The notes under the pieces were generated by a model. It was not told the DNA's origin, ran no database searches, and saw only the letters and a program-made list of their open reading frames with translations. Below are positions 38,211-46,009 of a DNA stretch of 64,000 bases, one piece after another. The first letter of the stretch is position 1, and each line of letters starts with the position of its first letter. Source of the DNA: Rhodococcus tukisamuensis NBRC 100609 (GTDB lineage Bacteria; Actinomycetota; Actinomycetes; Mycobacteriales; Mycobacteriaceae). The position numbers and the translations under genes were made by a program. The DNA is taken from positions 248,001 to 312,000 of the forward strand of contig NZ_BCXG01000002.1 in the NCBI RefSeq assembly GCF_001894985.1, in the 5' to 3' direction.

Positions 38211-38394
38211 CCACCATCCTGGGGGAACCTCGGTAACTGTTGTCGGCGATCCGGCGGGCGATACCCCTGATGCCGCGACTCAGCCCAGCGCGTCGCGCGC
38301 CACCACCACTCCAGGCCACGGACCGGCGCCCGGCGGGCACCTCGAGCACGGCATCGATCGGCCCGTCGGGCGCGTCGACCGTCGCCTCAGGCAT
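38211..38394 (-). pseudogene. Dienelactone hydrolase N-terminal fragment, frameshifted
   Basis: ATG 38394 opens 'MPEATVDAPDGPIDAVLEVP', the usual start of small actinobacterial dienelactone hydrolases. The next motif, GPWPGVVVARDALG, is present but one frame over (about 38330-38285). It is followed, after another shift, by 'SRGIRGIARRIADNSYRG' (to about 38225), resembling the next helix of the family. Everything downstream, including the Cys/Ser nucleophile, is missing and replaced by the IS3 remnant. The order suggests the gene was truncated by the insertion element. Confidence 0.72.
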
Positions 38395-38471
38395 CACAGG
38401 CCTCGGATCTCGCTCCTTCGTCGAAAGACGTTGTCCGACAAAGACTAGCTCCCAAATTCGCTTTCCGCGCA

Positions 38472-38894
38472 TCAACCTTCCCGGTCGGCTGGCGCCGGCA
38501 TCGCTGCACGCAACTCGGCGAGTTCGGCCTCGACCGCGACGAGCCGCCGGTGCAGCGCCTGGATGCTGGCCATGCAGACGCCGTTCGCATCGACCACCGC
38601 GATGGTGCGGTCGCTCGACCCCAGCCCGAACGTGCCGGCGAAGTCCTGCGCCATCGGGCCCAGGTGCCGTACCGAGTCGTGGTCGAAGCGGTAGGTCCAC
38701 ACGCTGACGGGCAGGGTCGCCAACCGCTCGAGGACCTCGTTTGCGCCGACGGGGACGGGCCGGGCACCCGTGACCCCGCGCCTGTGGGTCAGGTGCGAGT
38801 GCAGCCAGGCCAGCGGGTGCCGCGCGAGGGCGGCACCCGAATCTCGGTCGGCGTCCTCACCACGATCGGGGAGGATCGCCGCATCGGTCACCAC
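38472..38894 (-). CDS. Stand-alone S74/endosialidase-chaperone-like domain protein
   Basis: A 140-residue protein whose second half (about residues 52-138) matches the intramolecular chaperone domain of phage tail fibres (Peptidase_S74): 'VLERLATLPVSVWTYRFDHD', SVRHLGPMAQDFAGTFGLG, then 'TIAVVDANGVCMASIQALHR' and a final coiled coil 'LVAVEAELAELRA'. The first 50 residues are unassigned. The start is GTG 38894, nine bases after the stop of a tiny Gly-rich gene that carries the expected N-terminal motif of the same domain. No phage structural genes are near. Function unknown; trimerisation of a partner is a guess from the family. Confidence 0.75.
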   Translation of the reverse strand: MVTDAAILPDRGEDADRDSGAALARHPLAWLHSHLTHRRGVTGARPVPVGANEVLERLATLPVSVWTYRFDHDSVRHLGPMAQDFAGTFGLGSSDRTIAVVDANGVCMASIQALHRRLVAVEAELAELRAAMPAPADREG

Positions 38895-38902
38895 GTACCC
38901 GG

Positions 38903-39064
38903 TCAGGGTTCGAGCGGGCGAATGTGATGCTTGGCCTTCACGTCACTGAGCAGGATTCCGACGCCGGCACCGAGCAGTCCGATTCCAACACCAACCGCCG
39001 CGCCGGCAAGCCCGAGTCCGATGCCGACCGCGGCTCCGCCGAGTCCGATCACGAGTCCCAGCAT
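38903..39064 (-). CDS. 53-residue Gly-rich hydrophobic protein ending in an S74-like motif
   Basis: ATG 39064 has a strong ribosome site (GGAGG, four bases away). The product is a Gly/Ala/Val hydrophobic stretch of about 38 residues ('GLGGAAVGIGLGLAGAAVGV') that could form a glycine-zipper membrane helix, then 'LLSDVKAKHHIRPLEP'. The SDxxxKxxIRPL ending is the motif that normally opens an S74 tail-fibre chaperone domain, and the rest of that domain is encoded by the next gene in another frame. It is therefore either a natural two-gene split or a frameshifted single gene. Confidence 0.7.
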   Translation of the reverse strand: MLGLVIGLGGAAVGIGLGLAGAAVGVGIGLLGAGVGILLSDVKAKHHIRPLEP

Positions 39065-39513
39065 GATTCCTCCAGAGATACCGTCGGGACAGATGCGGAA
39101 CGACCTCGACGGGTTGCTCCGCAAGAGTGGAGCACTGTCCACGCTCGTCCTCCCGCCTGCCGAATGCAACAGACCGGGGCCGGGAAATGCCCGACGGCCG
39201 ATTCTCGGCAAATGTGCAGACTCGGAGAGTGTCGACCACCGACCGGCGACGGCGCCCACCGAACCCGCCGCCCGGGTACCCCCGGATAGTTGGACGTCCG
39301 TATAGTGGCTGGTCAAAGCGATTTACGCTATCGTCACCGACTGCACCGCCCGCCTCCTGCACGGGCGGCGCAGCCCCGGCCGGTCCAGCCCTCTCTGCGG
39401 CCCGCCGGGGCCTCAGACTAACTCCGCCGCCCCGCCGGTGCGAGGCCAAGAATCGACCGCCCGGCGTCCCGCTCCCGGCCGCGTTCGACCGCCGCGTGGC
39501 CACCGGAAACGAC
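39065..39513. other. Intergenic stretch without a recognised gene
   Basis: No supported gene. It holds a TATAGT at 39301-39306 and two GC-rich hairpins: a 7-bp stem CCGCCCG/CGGGCGG at 39346-39368 and an 8-bp stem GCCCCGGC/GCCGGGGC at 39373-39411. These could be terminators or a small structured RNA, but nothing decides between them. Confidence 0.4.
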
Positions 39514-39556
39514 GAAAACGGGCGCCCCAGCATTTCTACTGGCAGACGCCCGTTTC
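39514..39556 (-). terminator. Terminator of the tRNA-Thr gene
   Basis: AAACGGGCG (39516-39524) pairs with CGCCCGTTT (39547-39555). Read on the minus strand the hairpin starts seven bases after the tRNA 3' end and finishes in CGTTTTC. The interior can pair further. Confidence 0.75.
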
Positions 39557-39562
39557 CGGTGG

Positions 39563-39634
39563 AGCCTCCTGTCGGGATTGAACCGACGACCTTTCGCTTA
39601 CAAGGCGAGTGCTCTACCACTGAGCTAAGGAGGC
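39563..39634 (-). tRNA. tRNA-Thr (anticodon TGT)
   Basis: A 72-base cloverleaf on the minus strand: acceptor arm GCCTCCT/AGGAGGC, D arm GCTC...GAGC, anticodon arm CTCGC-CTTGTAA-GCGAA with anticodon TGT reading ACA/ACG, variable AGGTC, T arm GTCGG-TTCAATC-CCGAC, discriminator T. CCA is not encoded. A -10-like TATGAT lies at 39650-39655, 16 bases before the 5' end, and a hairpin terminator follows. Confidence 0.96.
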
Positions 39635-39791
39635 GGACAAAGCGCGCCCATCATATCTGCCCGCCCCCACGGCGGGTTAACCGACGGCCATAGGCGCCGA
39701 TCCGCCCGGGCGTCGTCGCCTCAATCAGCGACGCGGGACGGACAGGCTCGGATACCGTTACACGACGCATGCCCTCGACGGGAGCGCTCCG

Positions 39792-40619
39792 ATGGACCTG
39801 AACAGCATCACCGAAGTCGTCCGGCGACCGTTCGATCGCCCCGGCTCGCAGTGGCGGGGCGGGGACACCTGGCTGGCCGGCGGGACATGGCTGTTCTCCG
39901 TCCCGCAGCCCGACTGCCGCCGGCTCGTCGATCTCACCACCCTCGGCTGGGACGCCCTGACTATCACCGACGCCGGCCTCGAGATCGGTGCGACATGCAC
40001 CATCCGCGAGCTGTATGCGTTTGCCCCGCAATGTGACTGGCCCACGGCCCCGCTGCTCGCCACGAGCTGCGAGGCGTTCCTGTCCTCGTTCAAGGTCTGG
40101 AACGCGGCGACGGTGGGCGGCAACATCTGTCTGTCGCTGCCCGCCGGCCCGATGATCACGTTGACGGTGGCACTCGAGGCCACGTACACGCTGTGGGCGG
40201 CCGACGGCACCGAGCGCACCGTCGACGCGGCCGACTTCGTCACCGGCGACCACCGGAACGTCCTCGAGCCCGGCGAGATCCTGCGGCGCATCGACATTCC
40301 GGCGGCGACCCTGCGGACACGGCACGCGCATCGCCGCTTCACCCTGACCCGGCTGGGCCGTTCGACGGTGTTCCTCGTCGGCACCCGGGCGACCGGCGCT
40401 GACGACCTGCGGCTCACCGTCACCGCCGGCACCACCCGGCCGCTGCGGCTGGCGTTCGAGGCGATGCCCGACGCCGCGGAGCTGCGGCGGCGCATCGACG
40501 CGGTGCCCGACGACGTGTGGTTCGACGACCCGAACGGCTCCCCCGACCACCGCCACCACCTGACCACGCACTTCGCCGAGCAGATCCGGGTGGAGCTCGC
40601 CGCGGGAGACCGGCCGTGA
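39792..40619 (+). CDS. FAD-binding subunit of a molybdenum hydroxylase (xanthine dehydrogenase family)
   Basis: A 275-residue medium subunit (CoxM/XdhB type). It has the FAD-binding elements 'WLAGGTWLFSVPQPDCRRLV' and 'ATVGGNICLSLPAGPMITLT', the family loop in 'FKVWNAATVGGN', and a CO-dehydrogenase flavoprotein C-terminal domain 'HRRFTLTRLGRSTVFLVG'. It passes electrons from the Fe-S clusters to NAD+ or another acceptor. It is the first gene of a five-gene operon, and its TGA overlaps the GTG of the catalytic subunit gene. ATG 39792 has only a weak GGGAG upstream. Confidence 0.9.
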   Translation: MDLNSITEVVRRPFDRPGSQWRGGDTWLAGGTWLFSVPQPDCRRLVDLTTLGWDALTITDAGLEIGATCTIRELYAFAPQCDWPTAPLLATSCEAFLSSFKVWNAATVGGNICLSLPAGPMITLTVALEATYTLWAADGTERTVDAADFVTGDHRNVLEPGEILRRIDIPAATLRTRHAHRRFTLTRLGRSTVFLVGTRATGADDLRLTVTAGTTRPLRLAFEAMPDAAELRRRIDAVPDDVWFDDPNGSPDHRHHLTTHFAEQIRVELAAGDRP

Positions 40620-43342
40620 CGTACACGGTGAACGACCGGACCTTCGACGAGCAGCCCGAGCCTGGGCAGTGCCTGCGCACCTTCCTGCGCGCGCTCGGCC
40701 ACTACGGCGTAAAGAAGGGTTGCGACGCAGGCGATTGCGGGGCCTGCACGGTGTGGCTCGACGGCGATCCGGTGCACAGCTGCATCACCCCCGCGTTCCG
40801 CGCGGACGGCCGCGCGGTGACAACGATCGAGGGCCTGGGCACTCCCGAGAATCTGCATCCGATGCAACGGCAGTTCCGCGACGCCCCGGGCTTCCAGTGC
40901 GGCTTCTGCACCGCCGGCATGATCATGACCTGCGCGAGCCTCACCGACGCGCAGAAGGCGGACCTGCCGCGCGCACTCAAGGGCAACCTCTGCCGCTGCA
41001 CCGGCTACCGGTCGATCGAGGACGCCGTGCACGGGGTCGCCGCGATCGAGGTCGCGGAGCCCGGCCGCGCCGTCGGCACCAGCGTCGGCGCCCCGGCCGC
41101 CACCGACGTGGTGACCGGCCGCGCCGAGTTCACCATGGACACCGAGGTCGAGGGCCTGCTGCACCTGAAGGTGCTGCACTCGCCGCACGCGCACGCCCGG
41201 ATCGTCTCGATCGACAAGTCCGCGGCGCTCGCGGTGCCCGGCGTGCACCGCGTCTACACCTGGGAGGACGTACCGCGGAAGCGCTTCACCACCGCGATCC
41301 ACACCGACCACCTCGTCGACCCGGACGACACCTACATCCTCGACCACACCGTGCGCTTCGTCGGGCAGCGGGTGGCCGCGGTGCTGGCCGACACCGTCGC
41401 GGCCGCGGAGGAGGGCTGCCGCCGGGTGGTCGTCGAGTACGACGTGCTGCCCGCGGTGTTCGACCCCGAGCAGGCGATGGCCGACGGCGCGCCCACGCTG
41501 CACGGCTCGCACGACCCGTTCGTCCGCGATCCCGTGCACAACGTCCTGCTCGAACTCCACGGGCACATCGGCGACGTCGAGGCCGGGTTCGCCGAGGCCG
41601 ACGTGATCCACGAGGGCACCTACTTCTCCCCGCGCGTGCAGCACGCGCACCTGGAGACGCACGGGTCCATCGCATGGATGGAACACGGCCGCCTGCACGT
41701 GCGGACCAGCTCCCAGTCGCCGTCGATCGCGAAGGTCAAGCTGGCCCACCTGTTCGCCCTGCGCCCCGACCAGCTGCGGGTGTTCTGCCAGCGGGTGGGC
41801 GGCGGGTTCGGCGGCAAGCAGGAGGTGATCTCCGAGGACCTGGTGGCCCTCGCCGCGCTGGACACCGGACGCCCGGTCTGCCTCGAGTTCACCCGGGAGG
41901 AGGAGTTCACGACGGCCTCGCCACGGCACCCGATGACGCTGACCGTCCGGCTCGGCGCGAAGGCCGACGGCACCCTCACGGCGCTGCAGGTCCGCAACGT
42001 CTCCAACACCGGCGCCTACGGCAACCACGGCGGCGAGACGCTGTTCGCGGGCGGGGCGGCGGTCTCCATCTACCGCTGCCCCAACAAGAAGTACGACGCG
42101 TACTCCGTCTACACGAACACCGTGCCCAGCGGCGCGCTGCGCGGGTACGGCATGACCCAGCCCGCGTTCGCGGTGGAGTCCGCGATGCACGAGCTGGCCG
42201 TCGCGCTCGGCATGGACCCGCTCGAGCTGCGCCGCCGCAACATCGTGCGCCCCGGCGATTCGCTCGTCGCGTTCGAGGACGAGCCCGACGACGTCGTGTT
42301 CGCGGAGGACGGGCTAGGCAAGTGCATCGATCTCGTCGACGAGGCGCTACGGGCCGGCGGCCTTGAACCACCGGGCGGCGACGACTGGCTCGTCGGGACC
42401 GGGGCCGCGAGCTCGCTGCACGAGACCGCTCCCCCGACCGAGCACATCTCCGAGGCCTGGGCCACCCTCGACGACGACGGCGTCTACGAGCTCGCCGTCG
42501 GCACCGTCGAGTTCGGCGAGGGCACCTCCACCGCACACGTGCAGATCGCGGCGAACCAACTCGGGACCACTCCGTCGCGGGTGCGTCTGGTCCAGTCCGA
42601 CACCGACCGAACGGGTTTCGACACCGGCGCCTTCGCCAGCGCGGGCCTGTTCGTGTCCGGCAACGCCGTGCTGCGGGCGTCGGACGCCCTGCGCGAGAAG
42701 ATCCTCGCGTTCGCGGCCGCGCGGGCCGGCGTCGACGTCGCCGCCTGCGCGATGGACGACGACGGCGTCGTCTGCGGCGGCACCCGCCTGTCGCTGGCCG
42801 AACTGGTGGATGCGGGCCGCAGGCGCGGCATCCGGTTCACCGCGGCGCGCAAGGCGTACGGGTCGCCGCGCAGCGTAGTGTCCAACACGCACGGATTCCG
42901 CATCGCCGTGCACCGGGTTACGGGCGAGATCCGGATCCTGCGCAGCGTCCACGCCACCGACGCCGGGGTCGTGATCAACCCGGCGCAGGTGCGGGGCCAG
43001 GTCGAGGGCGGCGTCGCGCAGGGCATCGGGTTCGCGCTGACGGAGAACTTCCACGTCGACGGCGGCGGCAACATGGTCAACCCGAACCTGCGCAACTACC
43101 GCATCCCCACCTACGCCGACGTGCCCCGCACCGAGGTGCTGCTGGTCGAGTCGGCGGACTCCGTCGGGCCGATGCGCGCAAAGGGCATGGCTGAGTGCTG
43201 CATCAACCCGGTCGCGCCGGCGCTCGCGAACGCCCTCGAGAACGCGACCGGGGTGCGCTACCGGGCGCTGCCGCTCACCCCCGAACGCATCTACGGCCGA
43301 CTGGCCGGGGCGCCGGCCCACCACCCGCCGGCGCAACCGTAG
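40616..43342 (+). CDS. Fused 2Fe-2S / molybdopterin catalytic subunit, xanthine dehydrogenase family
   Basis: A 908-residue fusion of the small and large subunits. Residues 1-85 are a plant-type 2Fe-2S ferredoxin domain (Cys36, 41, 44, 56 in 'GCDAGDCGACTVWLDGDPVH'). Residues 86-150 are the alpha-helical 2Fe-2S domain (Cys95, 98, 126, 128: CGFCTAGM...CRCTGY). From about 165 comes the Mo-cofactor domain, with 'RVGGGFGGKQEVISEDLVAL', 'PSGALRGYGMTQPAFAVE' and a C-terminal 'MRAKGMAECCINP' carrying the catalytic Glu. The FAD subunit is separate. Substrates of this group are purines, aldehydes or N-heterocycles; which one is not readable. The GTG start lies within a GTGA overlap. Confidence 0.92.
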   Translation: MTYTVNDRTFDEQPEPGQCLRTFLRALGHYGVKKGCDAGDCGACTVWLDGDPVHSCITPAFRADGRAVTTIEGLGTPENLHPMQRQFRDAPGFQCGFCTAGMIMTCASLTDAQKADLPRALKGNLCRCTGYRSIEDAVHGVAAIEVAEPGRAVGTSVGAPAATDVVTGRAEFTMDTEVEGLLHLKVLHSPHAHARIVSIDKSAALAVPGVHRVYTWEDVPRKRFTTAIHTDHLVDPDDTYILDHTVRFVGQRVAAVLADTVAAAEEGCRRVVVEYDVLPAVFDPEQAMADGAPTLHGSHDPFVRDPVHNVLLELHGHIGDVEAGFAEADVIHEGTYFSPRVQHAHLETHGSIAWMEHGRLHVRTSSQSPSIAKVKLAHLFALRPDQLRVFCQRVGGGFGGKQEVISEDLVALAALDTGRPVCLEFTREEEFTTASPRHPMTLTVRLGAKADGTLTALQVRNVSNTGAYGNHGGETLFAGGAAVSIYRCPNKKYDAYSVYTNTVPSGALRGYGMTQPAFAVESAMHELAVALGMDPLELRRRNIVRPGDSLVAFEDEPDDVVFAEDGLGKCIDLVDEALRAGGLEPPGGDDWLVGTGAASSLHETAPPTEHISEAWATLDDDGVYELAVGTVEFGEGTSTAHVQIAANQLGTTPSRVRLVQSDTDRTGFDTGAFASAGLFVSGNAVLRASDALREKILAFAAARAGVDVAACAMDDDGVVCGGTRLSLAELVDAGRRRGIRFTAARKAYGSPRSVVSNTHGFRIAVHRVTGEIRILRSVHATDAGVVINPAQVRGQVEGGVAQGIGFALTENFHVDGGGNMVNPNLRNYRIPTYADVPRTEVLLVESADSVGPMRAKGMAECCINPVAPALANALENATGVRYRALPLTPERIYGRLAGAPAHHPPAQP

Positions 43343-43350
43343 GAGTGTCG

Positions 43351-44322
43351 ATGACGGCCGAGGAACGCGTCCGCGACACCGCAACGGTGATCATCGGGCA
43401 GCGGGTGCGCCCCGGCTTCGAGTCGGAGTTCAAGGCCTGGCAGGAGGAGATCAACGTCGCCGCGTCGCACTACGCCGGCTTCCTCGGTGCCCAGATCGCC
43501 GCGCCCACCACCGTGCAACCCGACTGGGTGGTGGTCTACCGCTTCGACTCCGTCGCCAACGTGCAGGCCTGGATCAACAGTGCCACCCGCCAGGCCTGGC
43601 TCGACCGGGGGCAGCAGTACCTCGACGGCCCCGCGACGCAGCAGGTGATCACCGGCGGATCCCGGCCGACGGATCAACTGGTGACGGTCGTCGTGACCCA
43701 CCGCGTGGCGCCCGACAACATCGACGCCTTCCTCGACTGGCAGAACCGGATGCGGCTGGCGGAGTGCAAGTTCGAGGGCTTTCGCGGCAGCGAACTGTTC
43801 CGCCCCATCGAGGGGATCCAGGACGAGTGGACCGCGCTCTACCGCTACGACAACGCGTCGAACCTCTTCACGTGGCTCACCTCCGACAAGCGGCGCCAGC
43901 TCCTGGCCGAGGGCGAGCGGTTCCACGAGTTCTCCTCCCGCACCGTCGACAACTCCTTCGGCAGCTGGTTCGCGTTCGACGAGAAGGGAAACGAGGCACC
44001 GCCGCCGTCGGACACCAAGACGTCCGTCGCCGTCTGGGTGGGCCTCTACCCCACCGTCGTGCTGCTCACCCTCGCGCTGTCGCCGCTGAAGATGCCGCTC
44101 TGGCTCGGGCTGCTCGTCGGAAACCTGTTGTCCAGCTTCGCCATGACCTTCGTGACGATGCCGTACTACGTGAACCGACTGCTGAGGCGCTGGCTGCGGC
44201 CGCCCCCGGACGTGCCGGAGGCGAGGACGAACCTCCACGGGATCGCGATCGTCGCGGCGGCCACCACGTTCTGGGTGGTCGTGTTCTACCTGGTGACCAG
44301 GCAGTTCTGGACGCTGCCGTGA
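43351..44322 (+). CDS. Membrane protein with two ABM-like domains
   Basis: A 323-residue protein with two tandem dimeric alpha-beta barrel (antibiotic biosynthesis monooxygenase-like) modules, 'ATVIIGQRVRPGFESEFKAW...YAGFLGAQI' (about 10-100) and 'VTVVVTHRVAPDNIDAFLDW...FEGFRGSELF' (about 112-205). Three TM helices follow ('VGLYPTVVLLTLALSPLKMP', 'LGLLVGNLLSSFAMTFV', 'IAIVAAATTFWVVVFYLV'). The ABM halves would sit in the cytoplasm. Similar proteins are annotated as 'antibiotic biosynthesis monooxygenase' without proven activity. AGGAG precedes ATG 43351. Its placement inside the molybdenum hydroxylase operon, coupled to xdhC by GTGA, is unusual and suggests a membrane anchor or electron-partner role (inference). 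Confidence 0.85.
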   Translation: MTAEERVRDTATVIIGQRVRPGFESEFKAWQEEINVAASHYAGFLGAQIAAPTTVQPDWVVVYRFDSVANVQAWINSATRQAWLDRGQQYLDGPATQQVITGGSRPTDQLVTVVVTHRVAPDNIDAFLDWQNRMRLAECKFEGFRGSELFRPIEGIQDEWTALYRYDNASNLFTWLTSDKRRQLLAEGERFHEFSSRTVDNSFGSWFAFDEKGNEAPPPSDTKTSVAVWVGLYPTVVLLTLALSPLKMPLWLGLLVGNLLSSFAMTFVTMPYYVNRLLRRWLRPPPDVPEARTNLHGIAIVAAATTFWVVVFYLVTRQFWTLP

Positions 44323-45431
44323 CGACGCGCGAGGTCCTGCAGCAGGTCGCCGCCTGGCAGGCAGCCGAAACCGACTGCGCCCTCGCGACAATCGTCTGCG
44401 CGGAGGGGTCGACCCCCCGCCCGGTCGGCACCGTCATGGCGGTCTCGCGGGGCGGCGTGGTGGCCGGGAGCATCTCCGTCGGCTGCGTCGAGAGCGACCT
44501 GTTCCACACCGCCATCGAGGTGACGGACACCGGACGGCCCGTCGTCCGCCGGTACGCCGTCGGCGACGACGAGTTCGGCGGGGCGGACCTGATGTGCGGC
44601 GGATCGATGGCGGTGCTGGTGCAACCGGCCGGGCCCGGTGCCCTCCCGGGTCTCGCGCTGGCGGCCGACGCGGTCGCGGCAGGGCGCCCCGTCGTATTCG
44701 GGACGGTCGTCTCCCGCGGCCCCCGCCTGGGCGGGACGGTGGTCGTCACCGCCGACTCCTACGCCGGGTCCTGCGGCGATCCGCTCCTGGACGCCGCGGT
44801 GGTGGTCCGGGCCAGGACCCATCTCGACGCCGGCACCCCCACCACCGTGCGCCTGGGCGAGAACGGCGAGTGCACGGAAAACGGCCTGGCCGTGCTGATC
44901 TCGTCGGTCACCCCGCCGCCGCGGATGCTGGTCTTCGGCGCCATGGACTTCGCACACGCGCTCACCCGGGCCGCGAAGACACTCGGGTACTCGGTGACCC
45001 TGTGCGACGCCCGCCCGGTGTTCGCGACCAGGCAGCGGTTCCCGGACGCCGACGAGGTGGTGGTCATGTGGCCACACCAGTACCTCGGGCAGGCGACGAT
45101 CGACCCCTCGACGGCGATCTGCGTCCTCACCCACGACCCGAGGTTCGACGTGCCGGTTCTCACGATCGCGCTGCGGTCCGGTGCCGGCTACGTGGGCGCG
45201 ATGGGCAGTCGCCGCAGCCATCTCGACCGGGTGGACCGACTCCGCGCGGCCGGTGTCACCGACGCCGAACTTGCCCGCCTGGCCGCACCGATCGGCCTCG
45301 ACCTGGGCGCCCAGACCCCGGAGGAGACCGCCGTCTCCATCCTCGCCGAGATCATCGCACTGCGCCGGGGCGGCTCCGGGCGCCGGCTCGGCGGGCTGAC
45401 CGGCCCGATCCACGGCCGAGGCGCACCGTGA
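44319..45431 (+). CDS. xdhC: XdhC-family molybdenum cofactor insertion protein
   Basis: A 370-residue XdhC/CoxI-family protein. XdhC_CoxI N-terminal domain: 'ATIVCAEGSTPRPVGTVMAV' and 'GSISVGCVESDLFHTAIEV', plus 'GGADLMCGGSMAVLVQP'. A Rossmann XdhC_C domain follows: 'MLVFGAMDFAHALTRAAKTL', 'VTLCDARPVFATRQRFPDAD', 'YVGAMGSRRSHLDRVDRL' and 'PIGLDLGAQTPEETAVSILA'. Such proteins bind Mo-cofactor, help sulfurate it and load it into the hydroxylase. The GTG at 44319 and the next gene's GTG at 45428 both overlap the preceding stop by four bases. Confidence 0.94.
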   Translation: MTTREVLQQVAAWQAAETDCALATIVCAEGSTPRPVGTVMAVSRGGVVAGSISVGCVESDLFHTAIEVTDTGRPVVRRYAVGDDEFGGADLMCGGSMAVLVQPAGPGALPGLALAADAVAAGRPVVFGTVVSRGPRLGGTVVVTADSYAGSCGDPLLDAAVVVRARTHLDAGTPTTVRLGENGECTENGLAVLISSVTPPPRMLVFGAMDFAHALTRAAKTLGYSVTLCDARPVFATRQRFPDADEVVVMWPHQYLGQATIDPSTAICVLTHDPRFDVPVLTIALRSGAGYVGAMGSRRSHLDRVDRLRAAGVTDAELARLAAPIGLDLGAQTPEETAVSILAEIIALRRGGSGRRLGGLTGPIHGRGAP

Positions 45432-45979
45432 GCGAGGTGCTGGGCCTGCTCCTCGCCGCGGGCGCGGGCAGGCGGTACGGGTCACCCAAAGTTCTTGCAC
45501 ACCAGGGACTCTGGCTTCAGCTTGCCGTCGACGCGCTTCGCGGCGGCGGCTGCGGACGGGTCCTGGTGGTGCTCGGCGCCGCCGATGTGCCGCTGCCCGA
45601 GGGCGCCGAGGCCGTGTACGCGGTGCGCTGGGCCGACGGGGTGGGCGAGTCGCTGCGGGCCGGACTGGCCGCCGCCGCCGGGGTTCCCGACGCGCGGTAC
45701 CTGGCCATGCACCTGGTCGACCTGCCCGACGTAGGCGGTCGCGTCGTGGCACGGGTGATCGGGGCCGCGGCTCGGGCGCCGAGCGGGCTCGCCCGAGCAT
45801 TCTTCGGCGACCGCCCCGGCCATCCCGTCGTCGCGGCCCGGCCGCACTGGGGGCCGTTGCGCGACAGCGCCGCCGGCGACGAGGGTGGCCGGGAGTACCT
45901 CGGACGCCAGGGCGAGCTGCTCGTCCGGGTGCAGTGCGAGGACCTCGCGTCAGGGACGGACCAGGACGTTCGACGTTAG
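45428..45979 (+). CDS. MobA-like NTP transferase (MocA/CoxD-type cofactor cytidylyltransferase)
   Basis: A 183-residue nucleotidyltransferase: 'LGLLLAAGAGRRYGSPKVLA' (the nucleotide loop with Arg and Lys), 'AVRWADGVGESLRAGLAAAA' and 'LAMHLVDLPDVGGRVVARV' (the usual metal-binding GDxP appears here as HLVDLPD), then a C-terminal 'DRPGHPVVAARPHW'. In these operons the enzyme makes molybdopterin cytosine dinucleotide. The change from GDMP to VDLP is mild. Last gene of the five-gene operon, coupled to xdhC. Confidence 0.9.
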   Translation: MSEVLGLLLAAGAGRRYGSPKVLAHQGLWLQLAVDALRGGGCGRVLVVLGAADVPLPEGAEAVYAVRWADGVGESLRAGLAAAAGVPDARYLAMHLVDLPDVGGRVVARVIGAAARAPSGLARAFFGDRPGHPVVAARPHWGPLRDSAAGDEGGREYLGRQGELLVRVQCEDLASGTDQDVRR

Positions 45980-46009
45980 CCGAGTAACCGACCGAACAGA
46001 GGAGCCCTG

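Noticed and set aside
38943-39620. A minus-strand open frame beginning MVEHSPCKRKVVGS
   Set aside because: This is the usual false translation of a tRNA gene read across the tRNA-Thr sequence, joined to non-coding DNA.
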